Below are positions 45,901-52,550 of a stretch of 64,000 nt of DNA, piece after piece. Within the stretch, counting starts at the first letter, position 1; each line of letters opens with the position of its first letter. The notes under the pieces were generated by a model. That model saw only the letters and a program-made list of their open reading frames with translations, made no database searches and had not been told where the DNA came from. Origin of the DNA: Salinispora arenicola (lineage in GTDB: Bacteria > Actinomycetota > Actinomycetes > Mycobacteriales > Micromonosporaceae); the NCBI RefSeq assembly GCF_006716065.1, contig NZ_VFOL01000001.1:930001-994000 (forward strand), written 5' to 3'. A program made the translations under genes and the position numbers.

Positions 45901-46979
45901 CCGAGCTGGACTCGACGTATGTCGCTCCGTCGACCGAGGTGGAGCGGGCGCTGGCAGGGGCGTGGCGGGAGGCGCTGGCGGTGGACCGGGTCGGAGTACA
46001 CGACGACTTCTTCGAACTGGGCGGCCACTCACTGGCGATGATGCGAATAATCGCGACGTTACGAGCCCGCGACGGAATCGAGCTGACGTTCCGGTCGTTC
46101 ATCGTGCACCGCACGATCGCCGCGCTCGCCGCGACAATCGCCGACGAGCCGGCTGGCAGGGCGATGATGTGGCTGCGCCGGAGCGGGTCAGCGGCGCCGC
46201 TGTTCTGCGTGCACCCCGGCGGCGGCAGCGCGCACTGGTACCTGCGGCTGGTGCCCCACCTGGCACCCGATATCCCGGTGGCGGCGTTCGAGTGGCCGGC
46301 GACGCACGACGAGATCCCGACGGCGGAGCAGATGGCCGAACGCTACTTGGCCGAGCTGCGGGCCGCTCAACCGCGAGGACCGTATCGGTTGTTCAGCTGG
46401 TGCGGAGGCAGCAGCATTGCCACCGAAATGGCACGGAGCTTGACGGAGGCGGGCGAACAGGTCACGTTTATCTTGCTCGATCCTGGCCTCGACGCCCACA
46501 CCCGGGCCGAGGGCTGGCAAGAACTGGATTACATTCGGCGACTGGAGACGCTGATCGAGCACATCGTGGCCGACCCCCAGGCCGACACCACCGACCGTCG
46601 CACCGAGATCCTGGCGCTGCTGGACCATCTGGTCGACGACGTGGACCCGGCGGTCGGGATCACTCTGCCCGCCCAGGGCGTCGGCGACGTGTGGCCGAGG
46701 TCGGTGAGGATCTGGCGCGAGGTGATGGAGCTCGATCTGGCCTACCGTCACAACCCGTACTCGGGGCAGCTGCACCTGGTCGTGAGCGACGAACTTGAGC
46801 GGGGTGAGCACGAGGTCGCGATCGGTCAGACGTTCGGCGACTACGTGGCGCGATGGCGCGAGTTGGTGGAGGGCGGCGTCACCGTGCACCGGGTACCGGG
46901 CGACCACTTCGGTGTGATGAAGCCGCCACACGTGGCTGAGCTGGGCGCGCTGCTCGGCAGCCTGACCGGCCCGAGCTGA
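39927..46979 (+). CDS. NRPS, two modules plus thioesterase: C-A-PCP-C-A-PCP-TE
   Basis: 2350 aa. C1 (about 25-455, HHIAGDAWS, His164), A1 (475-960), PCP1 (970-1035, ALGGDS, Ser999), C2 (1060-1480, CHAILDGWS, His1202), A2 (1500-1995), PCP2 (2000-2065, ELGGHS, Ser2035), TE (2085-2345). The A1 pocket D-V-W-H-I-S-L-V-D-K is a clear serine code. A2 D-A-W-T-V-A-A-V-C-K is a clear phenylalanine code. C2 belongs to the YPLSETQAGM type and follows the Ser module, so it could dehydrate Ser to Dha. The TE elbow reads FSWCGG, Cys2159 in place of the usual Ser. As the only TE-bearing protein it is the last station. Confidence 0.93.
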   Translation: MTRTIDRAALRTALLRKRLSGQAGVSPEDAIARVSRGGQLPLSPAQRRLWILDRLRPGSAEYLMTTAVRLRGQLCLPALQTALDGLVARHEVLRTRYVDVDGEPAQVIDGPEPVALHRRDGLEGLDAVLSTELPTIDLATGPVFRPTLVRLGEDEHALVLTLHHIAGDAWSEEVVARELGERYAAAAAGREPEFADLPVQYADFAVWQRERSSGEASTGDLAYWREQLAGLSPLELPTDRPRPPVRDGAGALVQVGVSALIATRFARLARDRGVTPFTAFLAAFKVLLARYTGQADIAVGTPVAGRSQPETQDMVGLFLNTLVLRTDLSDSPSFLDVLDRVRETVLDAQSHQELPFEQVVDELAPVRDPSRSPLFSTMFLTIDRVTGAPSFGDLAVEPLPVGEVAAKFDLTLSVIERADGTLGVGVNYATALFEPETMTRLAGHYAHLLQAIVSDPETPVGQLELLSAAEREQVVTGWNDTAVDYPSGTLPGLVADQVRRTPLREAVRFDGASLTYAELDARANQLAHHLRSLGVGPESVVGVCLPRSLELVVALLGVHKAGGAYLPLDPDHPAERLRYLREDSGATTMIDTDTFAALADRPTHDPRVVVAPAHPAYVIYTSGSTGRPKGVVVEHRGIVNRLHWMQQAYGLDATDRVLQKTPASFDVSVWEFFWPLITGATLVVARPGGHRDPAYLARVIDSERITTLHFVPSMLRAFLTEPFGGLPSLRRVICSGEALTSDLVASVHDRIGCELHNLYGPTEASVDVTATRCHPGEPVTIGVPIANTRAYILDRDLQPVPVGVPGELTLAGVQLARGYLRRPALTADRFVPDPFNPGGRLYRTGDLARRRPDGRIDYLGRLDHQVKINGVRVELGEVEHALTEHPTVRAAAVTVDDGQLVAHLVGDPDLSMLPDFLRATMPEVMVPAHWLVYEALPVTSSGKVDRKALSAPDRNRATIDGYVAPRTPLERMIASAVANALNIDKVGIEDRFFALGGDSMRAIRVVGTLRAAGVELAVHDLFTHQTVAGLATLAGGAAAEDPLVERFAQLSDADRRLLPDSLVDAYPLSETQAGMVYEMLAASDRTVYLNVSCYRIHDELPFDVDTLRAAATILVARHEILRTSFDLSTYSETMQLVHAEAELPVTYTDLTGLEPQAQRTTVDEFLVAERGRPIDIARPPLLRYHVHDISKNEWWLTHTECHAILDGWSHTSVVNELVSIYRRLRTGREPDLTPPPEVRFADFVAAEKRALATTGDREFWATTIGRYNKLELPEGWASQGRDEKATIIDVPWADLAPGLRRLATTAGASMKSVLHAAHLKAISIVTGRRRFFGGLVCNGRPEVLRGDEVFGMYLNTVPFAADVTAATWRTLVADVFAGEAKLWPHRRYPMPAMRREWSPGGPLVDVAFGYLDFHVLDWKADAVGMVDDFSPSELPLEVWTFPGLLRLGGRPSRISRENLELLGRTYRHVLEAMAADPHAGTDISLTTADHDHALRAGGDSARDYPTDELVHQLVERQARSTPDAVAIRQAGHTLTYAELDAAANRLAHRLRALGAGPGTLVGLFLTRSPDLVVGMLAALRAGAAFLPLDPAYPAERLRYLITDAEVGLLLTEPDLPLPAKVTATVEVVTDHPDLPCTRPAVTPSLEDLAYVIYTSGSTGRPKGVGVPHRGALNLRHAQREHLDVRPGDRVLQFASPSFDASVWELLMSLTNGAELVLPPRGTDPGDLRQQAGLVTHMTLPPSLLERLSPEDFPHLRVLVSAGEACPVDQVVRWSGHARFINAYGPTETSVCATLTEVAPTVTAPPSIGRAIGGVAAYVLDSDLRPLSAGVRGELYVGGAGLARGYLGRPELTAERFVPNPYGPAGARMYRTGDVVSRNLDGTIQYHGRTDHQVKVRGHRIELGEIEEALNGHPAVASAVVAVHRPGTTDATLVAYTRAVDTPPSTAELREYLRTRLPGHLLPAHWIAVDEFALTPAGKVDRAALPAPDGARPELDSTYVAPSTEVERALAGAWREALAVDRVGVHDDFFELGGHSLAMMRIIATLRARDGIELTFRSFIVHRTIAALAATIADEPAGRAMMWLRRSGSAAPLFCVHPGGGSAHWYLRLVPHLAPDIPVAAFEWPATHDEIPTAEQMAERYLAELRAAQPRGPYRLFSWCGGSSIATEMARSLTEAGEQVTFILLDPGLDAHTRAEGWQELDYIRRLETLIEHIVADPQADTTDRRTEILALLDHLVDDVDPAVGITLPAQGVGDVWPRSVRIWREVMELDLAYRHNPYSGQLHLVVSDELERGEHEVAIGQTFGDYVARWRELVEGGVTVHRVPGDHFGVMKPPHVAELGALLGSLTGPS

Positions 46980-46984
46980 GCCCC

Positions 46985-47500
46985 GTGGAGCGGGCGGTGG
47001 TGTGGGAGGTGTACACCTCCCACACGGAATCGACGGTGACGGTCGGCGGGCTGTCAGCGCCTCCTGCTTCTTTGGCACGGGTGTTCGCGACGGTGGCGAG
47101 GCTGGGTGTCGAACCGAGGACGGTCGTCGGTTCCGGGGCCGGGGTGACGCTCGTGGTGCCCCGGCCCCGGGGACGGGCCATAGCCGCGACCCTCGCCGCG
47201 AAGGGAACGCCGGTCCAGCTGTCGGACTCGGTGGCCCGGGTCGGCGTTCGGGGCATCGGCCTGCGCGTGGATTCCGCAGTCGCGACGACCTTCTGCCGGG
47301 CGGTGAATGCGGTCGGCGTGCCATTGGCCGTCGTCTCGGTCGAGTCGACCGACATCAGCGTCGTCTGCGCGGAGCATCGGGCGGAGGATGTGGCCGGGGC
47401 GTTGGCGAAGACCTTCGGCACCGCAACCTGTGACGTCGCGAGGGACCACGACCACAGGCCGGAACCGACGCTGGTCGTCGCCGGGGGCGGCCCGCACTGA
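46985..47500 (+). CDS. stand-alone tandem ACT-domain protein (aspartokinase regulatory-half-like)
   Basis: 171 aa with no kinase domain. The first ACT unit covers about 10-75; the second, about 80-150, reads VARVGVRGIGLRVDSAVATT and VESTDISVVCAEHRAEDVA, closely following the C-terminal ACT of LysC-type aspartate kinases (the SEIRISVV strand appears as STDISVV). It begins 5 bp after the NRPS 2 stop, at GTG 46985 or possibly GTG 46997 (GGAG 6 nt upstream). It may act as a free regulatory subunit that alters feedback control of aspartate kinase and so raises aspartate semialdehyde, the Dab precursor. That role is inferred. Confidence 0.65.
   Translation: MERAVVWEVYTSHTESTVTVGGLSAPPASLARVFATVARLGVEPRTVVGSGAGVTLVVPRPRGRAIAATLAAKGTPVQLSDSVARVGVRGIGLRVDSAVATTFCRAVNAVGVPLAVVSVESTDISVVCAEHRAEDVAGALAKTFGTATCDVARDHDHRPEPTLVVAGGGPH
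47000..47025. promoter_or_regulatory. perfect 26-bp palindrome inside the 5' end of the ACT gene
   Basis: GTGTGGGAGGTGT followed immediately by its exact reverse complement, 13+13 with no spacer. It lies 21 bp after the NRPS 2 stop. The ten bases GTGTGGGAGG recur at 32334-32343 in the divergent promoter region. It may be a repressor site, an attenuating hairpin or both. Confidence 0.6.
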
Positions 47501-47528
47501 TCGACGGCCGGTCCCACCTCTGACCTTC

Positions 47529-47563
47529 ACACCCCCGAACGGCTAACGGCCGTTCGGGGGTGT
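47529..47563. terminator. strong bidirectional hairpin terminator
   Basis: Perfect 15-bp arms, ACACCCCCGAACGGC and its complement, with a 5-nt loop (TAACG). It stands between the convergent plus- and minus-strand NRPS units. Confidence 0.85.
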
Positions 47564-47669
47564 CGGACCGAGGACGACAGCACGAGCCGACCGCACCAGC
47601 GAACGAGGGCGGGTGCGGTCGGCCGGACTGGAGGTGGGTGCACCGGTATGGCACCACCACCGACAGGGC

Positions 47670-49880
47670 TCAGGAGTCGTCCACCGCCACGAACCTCAGC
47701 TCGGCCGTGTACCGCTCGCCCTGGTCGTCCACCAACCATGTCTGCTCCGGCGTCGGCAGCATCTCCGTGATCACCAGCCGCGCCTCCGGGTCTCCCTGCC
47801 GTGACATCCGCCGGACCGCCTTGGCCAGAATGTTCACGTAGACAGGAGCGTCGAAGTCGACGAAGAACGGCCGTGGCTCCGCGGGCGATACCACGAAGAC
47901 GAAGCGGGGAAGCTCGGCCTGCCGTCGCCACTGTCGGGCCCGCACAAACCGCCGCGCCTCCTGCTTTTCCTCGACGAACAGCATCGCACCCGCCGGAAAG
48001 CGCCACGACTCCCGCGCCACCACCATCCGGTCGATCGTCACCCGTGGTGTGTGGTCGGCCTCCGGCACCAGGCGGAACAAGTCCATCACCAGCGTCGTCA
48101 GCACGTGGGAGAACACGTCCACGAGGCCGAACTCGGCGCCGTCAGGCAGCACCGCCACCAGGCGTTCGTCGTGCGCGCGCACCATGACGTCCGCGCTGCG
48201 TACCGTCCGGGGTCGCGCCGGATCCGCGGTCTGATCGACCAACGCGACGTAGTAGTCCTCCGGCCGCACCAGCGTTTGTCGAATCCGCGCCGACAACCTC
48301 GCCCGATGCTCCTTGGGCAGCAGCGGCAGCAGCCTCGGTTCCGGGTGGTCGCGCGCGGTTTGCGCCAGCAGTGATTCCGGATCCGGATGCTGGTTGACAA
48401 ACAGCGACGCGCCCAGCGTGTTGGTCGCCACATGCAGCTCGCCCAACACCAGCTCGCCCTCATCGGACACCAACACGTCGGGGCTGAGATACCTGGCGGC
48501 CGTCCACCCCCCGTCTACCGCGGCGAATGCCTCGCGCACCGCCGCCGCGATCCGCGAGGTAGAGACCTGCACCCGGGAACCAGTCAGCGGCGGCAGCACC
48601 GACCGCCACCGACGCCAGAACTCCTCCTGGACCTGTGCCGCGATTCCCCCGGCCTCACCATGTAGTACCGGCATACAGGCGAACCAGAATGACGCCAGGT
48701 CGGTCGGCCCGTCGAACACCTCCCGTGCCCGCGCCATCACCCGCTCGGCAATGGTCGAAGTGAGCCATCGGCCCGCGGTCAGTAGCAGTTCGAGCGGCGC
48801 CAGCGCGTCGCGCAGGTCAGCGCCCAGCCGTACCCGCGCGGATCGCCGCGCGTCGGAGTAGACCAGGGACCGGCACGGCGCGGTCTTGGCATTCTTCTCC
48901 CGCACGGCGGTTTCTTCGGTCAAGGTCACGAACTGAGACTCAAGGTCGCTCAGGGCTGCCTTCAGCTCGTCGGGCCCGACTGCTGCAGTGATGCGGGAAC
49001 GCCCTCGGGTAAGCACCTCCAACAGCTCCGCTGCCCGGCCGCCGGGCGCGTCAACCGACGTCAGCCAGTGACGCATCCACACCTCCGGGCGCGTGTCCGC
49101 CGGGACCTCCAGCCGCCACACGAGGATGCGACGGCGCACCAGCTCCTCCAGCTGCTCGGCCGAGCCGACCTCACGGGCTGGCCGTACCCCATCGCAGCGG
49201 GCCAGCACGTCGAGTAGCTCGGACGGCAGCAGCTGCGGCCGACGTCCTGGCACGGTCACCGAGCCGTGGTCGACCCGCACGAACGGCACCCGCCTGGGCG
49301 CGATCCACGGCCGCAACTCGGGGTCGGCGTTGACCAGCTTGGCTACCGCGTCCACCGCCCAGCTGGAGAAGTACACCTCCGAGGACTCGACGAGCCCGAT
49401 GCCAGGTGTCACGGAGATCCCCGACGCGGACATGTCCCAGTGTCCCCAGCCCACTGGCCCGAAGAAGCCAATCGTGTCGTTCTTGACGCAGAACCGCTGC
49501 CAGTAGTGGGCGACCAATTCCTCTCGCTGCCGCGGCATGCTGGTCCGGCCCGCCGCGCTGGGCGTCCAGGCCAGGAACGGCACGATGCCCGTGCTGAGCA
49601 GCGGCCGGTTTTGCCAGGCAACCGCGGTTTGGAACGCCGGCAGCGCCGCGACCCGCTGCAACTCGTGCGCTGTGCCCACCGCGGCCTCGCCGTACAGGTC
49701 CTCGAAGGCCGTCCAGTCCGCGCCGGACAACACCGCGTCAGCACCGAACTTGTCGGCGGCCTCCGCCAGACCAGCCGGGGCGAGGCGTAACACGCCAGAA
49801 GCCGGGAAGCCCGGGCCCCGTAGCGCAAACTGGGACCACAACCGCCAGCCCGCGCCAAGAGGTACCGATGTGTTGTCCAC
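47670..49880 (-). CDS. LanB-like tRNA-dependent glutamylation-domain protein (copy 1)
   Basis: 736 aa, matching only the N-terminal (glutamylation, Lant_dehydr_N) part of LanB dehydratases; full LanB proteins are near 1000 aa because of a C-terminal elimination domain, which is missing. Both copies share WRLWSQFALRGPGFPA at the N-terminus, RTSMPRQREELVAHYWQR, VKNDTIGFFGPVGW (about 129-146), a GELHVATNTLGASLF stretch, MVVARESWR and PRFVFVVSPAEPRPFFVDF. The LanB R-x3-R-x-T-P-(F/Y)-G motif reads R129-x3-K133-x-D135-T-I-G. Known relatives use glutamyl- or other aminoacyl-tRNA to esterify Ser/Thr or extend a peptide (PEARL enzymes). The GTG at 49880 has AGGAG 8 nt upstream. Last gene of the unit, 11 bp after the PCP gene. 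Confidence 0.82.
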   Translation of the reverse strand: MDNTSVPLGAGWRLWSQFALRGPGFPASGVLRLAPAGLAEAADKFGADAVLSGADWTAFEDLYGEAAVGTAHELQRVAALPAFQTAVAWQNRPLLSTGIVPFLAWTPSAAGRTSMPRQREELVAHYWQRFCVKNDTIGFFGPVGWGHWDMSASGISVTPGIGLVESSEVYFSSWAVDAVAKLVNADPELRPWIAPRRVPFVRVDHGSVTVPGRRPQLLPSELLDVLARCDGVRPAREVGSAEQLEELVRRRILVWRLEVPADTRPEVWMRHWLTSVDAPGGRAAELLEVLTRGRSRITAAVGPDELKAALSDLESQFVTLTEETAVREKNAKTAPCRSLVYSDARRSARVRLGADLRDALAPLELLLTAGRWLTSTIAERVMARAREVFDGPTDLASFWFACMPVLHGEAGGIAAQVQEEFWRRWRSVLPPLTGSRVQVSTSRIAAAVREAFAAVDGGWTAARYLSPDVLVSDEGELVLGELHVATNTLGASLFVNQHPDPESLLAQTARDHPEPRLLPLLPKEHRARLSARIRQTLVRPEDYYVALVDQTADPARPRTVRSADVMVRAHDERLVAVLPDGAEFGLVDVFSHVLTTLVMDLFRLVPEADHTPRVTIDRMVVARESWRFPAGAMLFVEEKQEARRFVRARQWRRQAELPRFVFVVSPAEPRPFFVDFDAPVYVNILAKAVRRMSRQGDPEARLVITEMLPTPEQTWLVDDQGERYTAELRFVAVDDS

Positions 49881-49891
49881 AGTTGTCGCTC

Positions 49892-50125
49892 CTAGAAATC
49901 AGCGGCAACGACCTGGGCGAGGTCGACCGGGGACGGATAGGCGAACACCAGCGCGACGGGAATCTCGACGTCCAGCGACGCCTGCAGCCGCGCGGTAATC
50001 TGAAAGGCGGTCAGCGAGTCGCCGCCGGCCTCGAAGAAGTCGCTGTTCGTGTCGAGCGTCTCGTCGTGCAGCGTTTCCCGGTAGATCGACGCGACAAGTT
50101 CAGTAACATCGACAGTTGTAATCAT
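49892..50125 (-). CDS. stand-alone peptidyl carrier protein
   Basis: A 77-aa free carrier protein with phosphopantetheine motif FFEAGGDSLTAFQ; Ser37 is the attachment residue. Helix 2 (SLTAFQITARLQ) and the ending PSPVDLAQVV fit a PP-binding domain. ATG overlaps the stop of the PLP gene by 4 bp, and the LanB-like gene follows 11 bp after its stop. The most likely partner is the free A domain two genes upstream. Confidence 0.9.
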   Translation of the reverse strand: MITTVDVTELVASIYRETLHDETLDTNSDFFEAGGDSLTAFQITARLQASLDVEIPVALVFAYPSPVDLAQVVAADF

Positions 50126-51081
50126 TCTGCTGTCCTCTCCTCACGTGCCTGCGATCCAGCAGACAGCTCCTCAGGTGTGTTGCCGCCGGATACCACCGCC
50201 ACCGTCCGTCCGACGTACCTCGACTGCATCGCGCCGGCGAGCGCGACCGCGCCACTCGGCTCCGCGGCGATCCCTACCCCACGCAGCACGCCCAGCGCCT
50301 GCACGATGGCGTCGTCGGTCACGCCGATCAGCTCGTCGACCCGACGGCGAATAATCGGCAGTGGCACCGCCCCCGGTCGCTGGCCCCGCAGACCATCAGC
50401 GATGGTCGTCGACGGCGGCAGCTCGACCGGTGCGCCCGCGGCGATGGACAACGCGTAGCGGCGGGTGTGCGCCGGCTCCACGCCGACGACGCGCACGGGG
50501 TGGTCGAGCGCGTCGACGGCCAGACACACGCCGGCGAGTAGCCCACCTCCGCCGGTCGGGACGAAGATCGTGGTGACTCCGGGCGCGTCCTCGGCCACCT
50601 CAAGGCCGACGGTGCCGGCACCGGCCACCACTAGGCCGTGATCGGACGAGGGCAGGTAAACCGCGCCGGACTGGTCCGCGATCGACCGCGCCCGCCGCTC
50701 CCGCTCGGCTACTCCACCGTCGACCCGCACCACCTGCGCGCCGCGGGCACGGATCGCCCGCGCCTTGGCCTCGCTGGTTCCGGCGGCCATGACCACGGTC
50801 ACCGGGACGTCGCAGGCGGCGCCGATCGTGGCGACGGCGATGCCGTGGTTGCCCGACGATCCGGTGACCACCTCGGTCGGCCGCAGCACCAACATCGCGT
50901 TCGCCGCGCCACGCAGCTTGAACGACCCACCGTGCTGGCGATGCTCGCCCTTGAGGAGCAGGTCCGGACCGAGTGCCAGCAACGGTGTACGCCGCACCAG
51001 CCGGGAGATCCGCTCTGCGGCCACGCGCACGTCGGCGATCCCCAGCCCGGACCGGGCGGTGGTTTCGATGGTGGCCATCAC
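50122..51081 (-). CDS. fold-type II PLP enzyme, threonine/serine dehydratase-like
   Basis: A 319-aa enzyme of the IlvA/serine-racemase/hydroxyaspartate-dehydratase group. PLP Lys55 is in HGGSFKLRGAANAM; TGSSGNHGIAVA and the glycine loop PTGGGGLLAG bind the phosphate. No C-terminal ACT domain, so it is a short catabolic- or racemase-type protein. It overlaps both neighbours by 4 bp. Inside this unit it may supply, racemise or dehydrate a hydroxyamino acid loaded by the adjacent A domain, or provide a keto acid. Sequence alone cannot choose. Confidence 0.82.
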   Translation of the reverse strand: MMATIETTARSGLGIADVRVAAERISRLVRRTPLLALGPDLLLKGEHRQHGGSFKLRGAANAMLVLRPTEVVTGSSGNHGIAVATIGAACDVPVTVVMAAGTSEAKARAIRARGAQVVRVDGGVAERERRARSIADQSGAVYLPSSDHGLVVAGAGTVGLEVAEDAPGVTTIFVPTGGGGLLAGVCLAVDALDHPVRVVGVEPAHTRRYALSIAAGAPVELPPSTTIADGLRGQRPGAVPLPIIRRRVDELIGVTDDAIVQALGVLRGVGIAAEPSGAVALAGAMQSRYVGRTVAVVSGGNTPEELSAGSQAREERTAE

Positions 51082-52550
51082 AGTCCCACGGTCAGCGCAC
51101 GGCGGTCGGCCTTACCGCTGGTCATGGTCGGTACGCGTGCGATCCGGGCGAACCTGCGGGGCATCATGTAGGGCGGCAGCGTCGCCGCCAGATGGTGCCG
51201 CAGCGCCGCGTCGGTCACCTCGGCCAGTTCGCCGGCGACGTGCGCGATCAGGAAGACCCGGCCACGGTCGTCGGTAGCCGTACTGACCGCTGCGCCGGCC
51301 ACCGCCGGGTGGCTGAGCAGCGCACCCTCAATCTCGGCCGGATCCACTCGGTAGCCGCGGATCTTGATTTGACGGTCGGCCCGGCCCAGGTACTCGAGGA
51401 TGCCGTCACGGCTGCGGGCCAGATCCCCGGTACGGTACATGCGTTGGCCAGGACCACCGAGCGGATCGGGCACGAACCTCTCGGCGGTGAGATCCGGGCG
51501 GCCGCCGTAGCCCCGGGTGACACCGATCCCGCCGATCCACACCTGACCCACGGCACCATCCGGCACCGGCGCCAGGTCGTCGTCGAGCACGTGAATGGTC
51601 ACTCCCTCGATCGGTGCACCGACGAGGTCTACCGTCGTGTCCGGGTCGGTGGGCACTACGAAACGAGTCGAGGTCATCGTGGCCTCGGTCGGGCCATACT
51701 GGTTGACCAACCGGCCAGGCAACCGCGCCCGACCACCGGCGGTGAGGAAGGGCCGTAGCGATTCACCGCTGGAGACCGTCAACCGTAGCGGCGGTAGGTC
51801 ATGGGCAGACACGAAGGTGAGAAAGGTAGGAGTGGCGCTGAGGATGGTGTCCACGTCGAACCGGCGTACGGTCGCGATGAACTCGTCGGCGCGCAGGAGC
51901 GTCGAGCGGGGAACCAGCACCAGCTGACCGCCGGCCACGAGCGGAGCAAACGTGTCGCGGATCGAGGCGTCGTAGCCGAGCGGGGCGAGTTGCAGGACGA
52001 CGGTGTCCGCTCCGAGGTCATAGTCGCGTACGACGCACCTCAGATAGTTGTTCAGCCCACGGTGCTCGACCAGCACCGCGTTGGGCGTACCGGTCGAACC
52101 GGAGGTGTGGCTGACGTAGGCGAGCGATCGAGCGGCGATGGGTGGCAAGCTGACCGCACCAGCCGGATCTGGTTCATCGGTGTGTACCCGGAGACCGTCG
52201 AAAGCAAAGCCGAGCTGCCCGGCCAGGGCCGATGTGGTGACCAGGCACCGAGCCTGCCCACTGCGGACCATGGTCTCCAGCCGGGGGCCGGGCAGCTCGA
52301 CGTCAAGGGTGAGAAAGGCCGCTCCGGCCCGCAGCACAGCCGCCATCGCGACAACGGCCTGTGGTCCACGTTCCACCGCGACCGCACATACCTGCTCCGG
52401 GCCGATGCCGCGGGCGACCAGCACCCTGGCCAGTCGGTCGATGCGGGACACGAGTTCGCCATAGGTGATGACGGTGTCGGGCGTCACGATCGCGGGGGCG
52501 CCGGGCCGGCGTCGACCGTGGGCCACCAGTTCGTCGAGAAACGAGGTCAC
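51078..52550 (-). CDS. stand-alone NRPS adenylation domain
   Basis: 490 aa, an A domain alone with no C or PCP attached. A3 reads TSGSTGTPNAV, with Asn-Ala where most have Lys-Gly. A5 is NQYGPTEATM, A7 MYRTGDLARS and A10 SGKADRRAL, keeping the catalytic Lys. The pocket read by eye is D-A-R-S-V-S-Q-M-T-K, which I cannot match to a substrate. It overlaps the LanB-like copy 2 stop and the PLP gene start by 4 bp each. It should load the free PCP encoded two genes downstream. Confidence 0.9.
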   Translation of the reverse strand: MTSFLDELVAHGRRRPGAPAIVTPDTVITYGELVSRIDRLARVLVARGIGPEQVCAVAVERGPQAVVAMAAVLRAGAAFLTLDVELPGPRLETMVRSGQARCLVTTSALAGQLGFAFDGLRVHTDEPDPAGAVSLPPIAARSLAYVSHTSGSTGTPNAVLVEHRGLNNYLRCVVRDYDLGADTVVLQLAPLGYDASIRDTFAPLVAGGQLVLVPRSTLLRADEFIATVRRFDVDTILSATPTFLTFVSAHDLPPLRLTVSSGESLRPFLTAGGRARLPGRLVNQYGPTEATMTSTRFVVPTDPDTTVDLVGAPIEGVTIHVLDDDLAPVPDGAVGQVWIGGIGVTRGYGGRPDLTAERFVPDPLGGPGQRMYRTGDLARSRDGILEYLGRADRQIKIRGYRVDPAEIEGALLSHPAVAGAAVSTATDDRGRVFLIAHVAGELAEVTDAALRHHLAATLPPYMMPRRFARIARVPTMTSGKADRRALTVGL

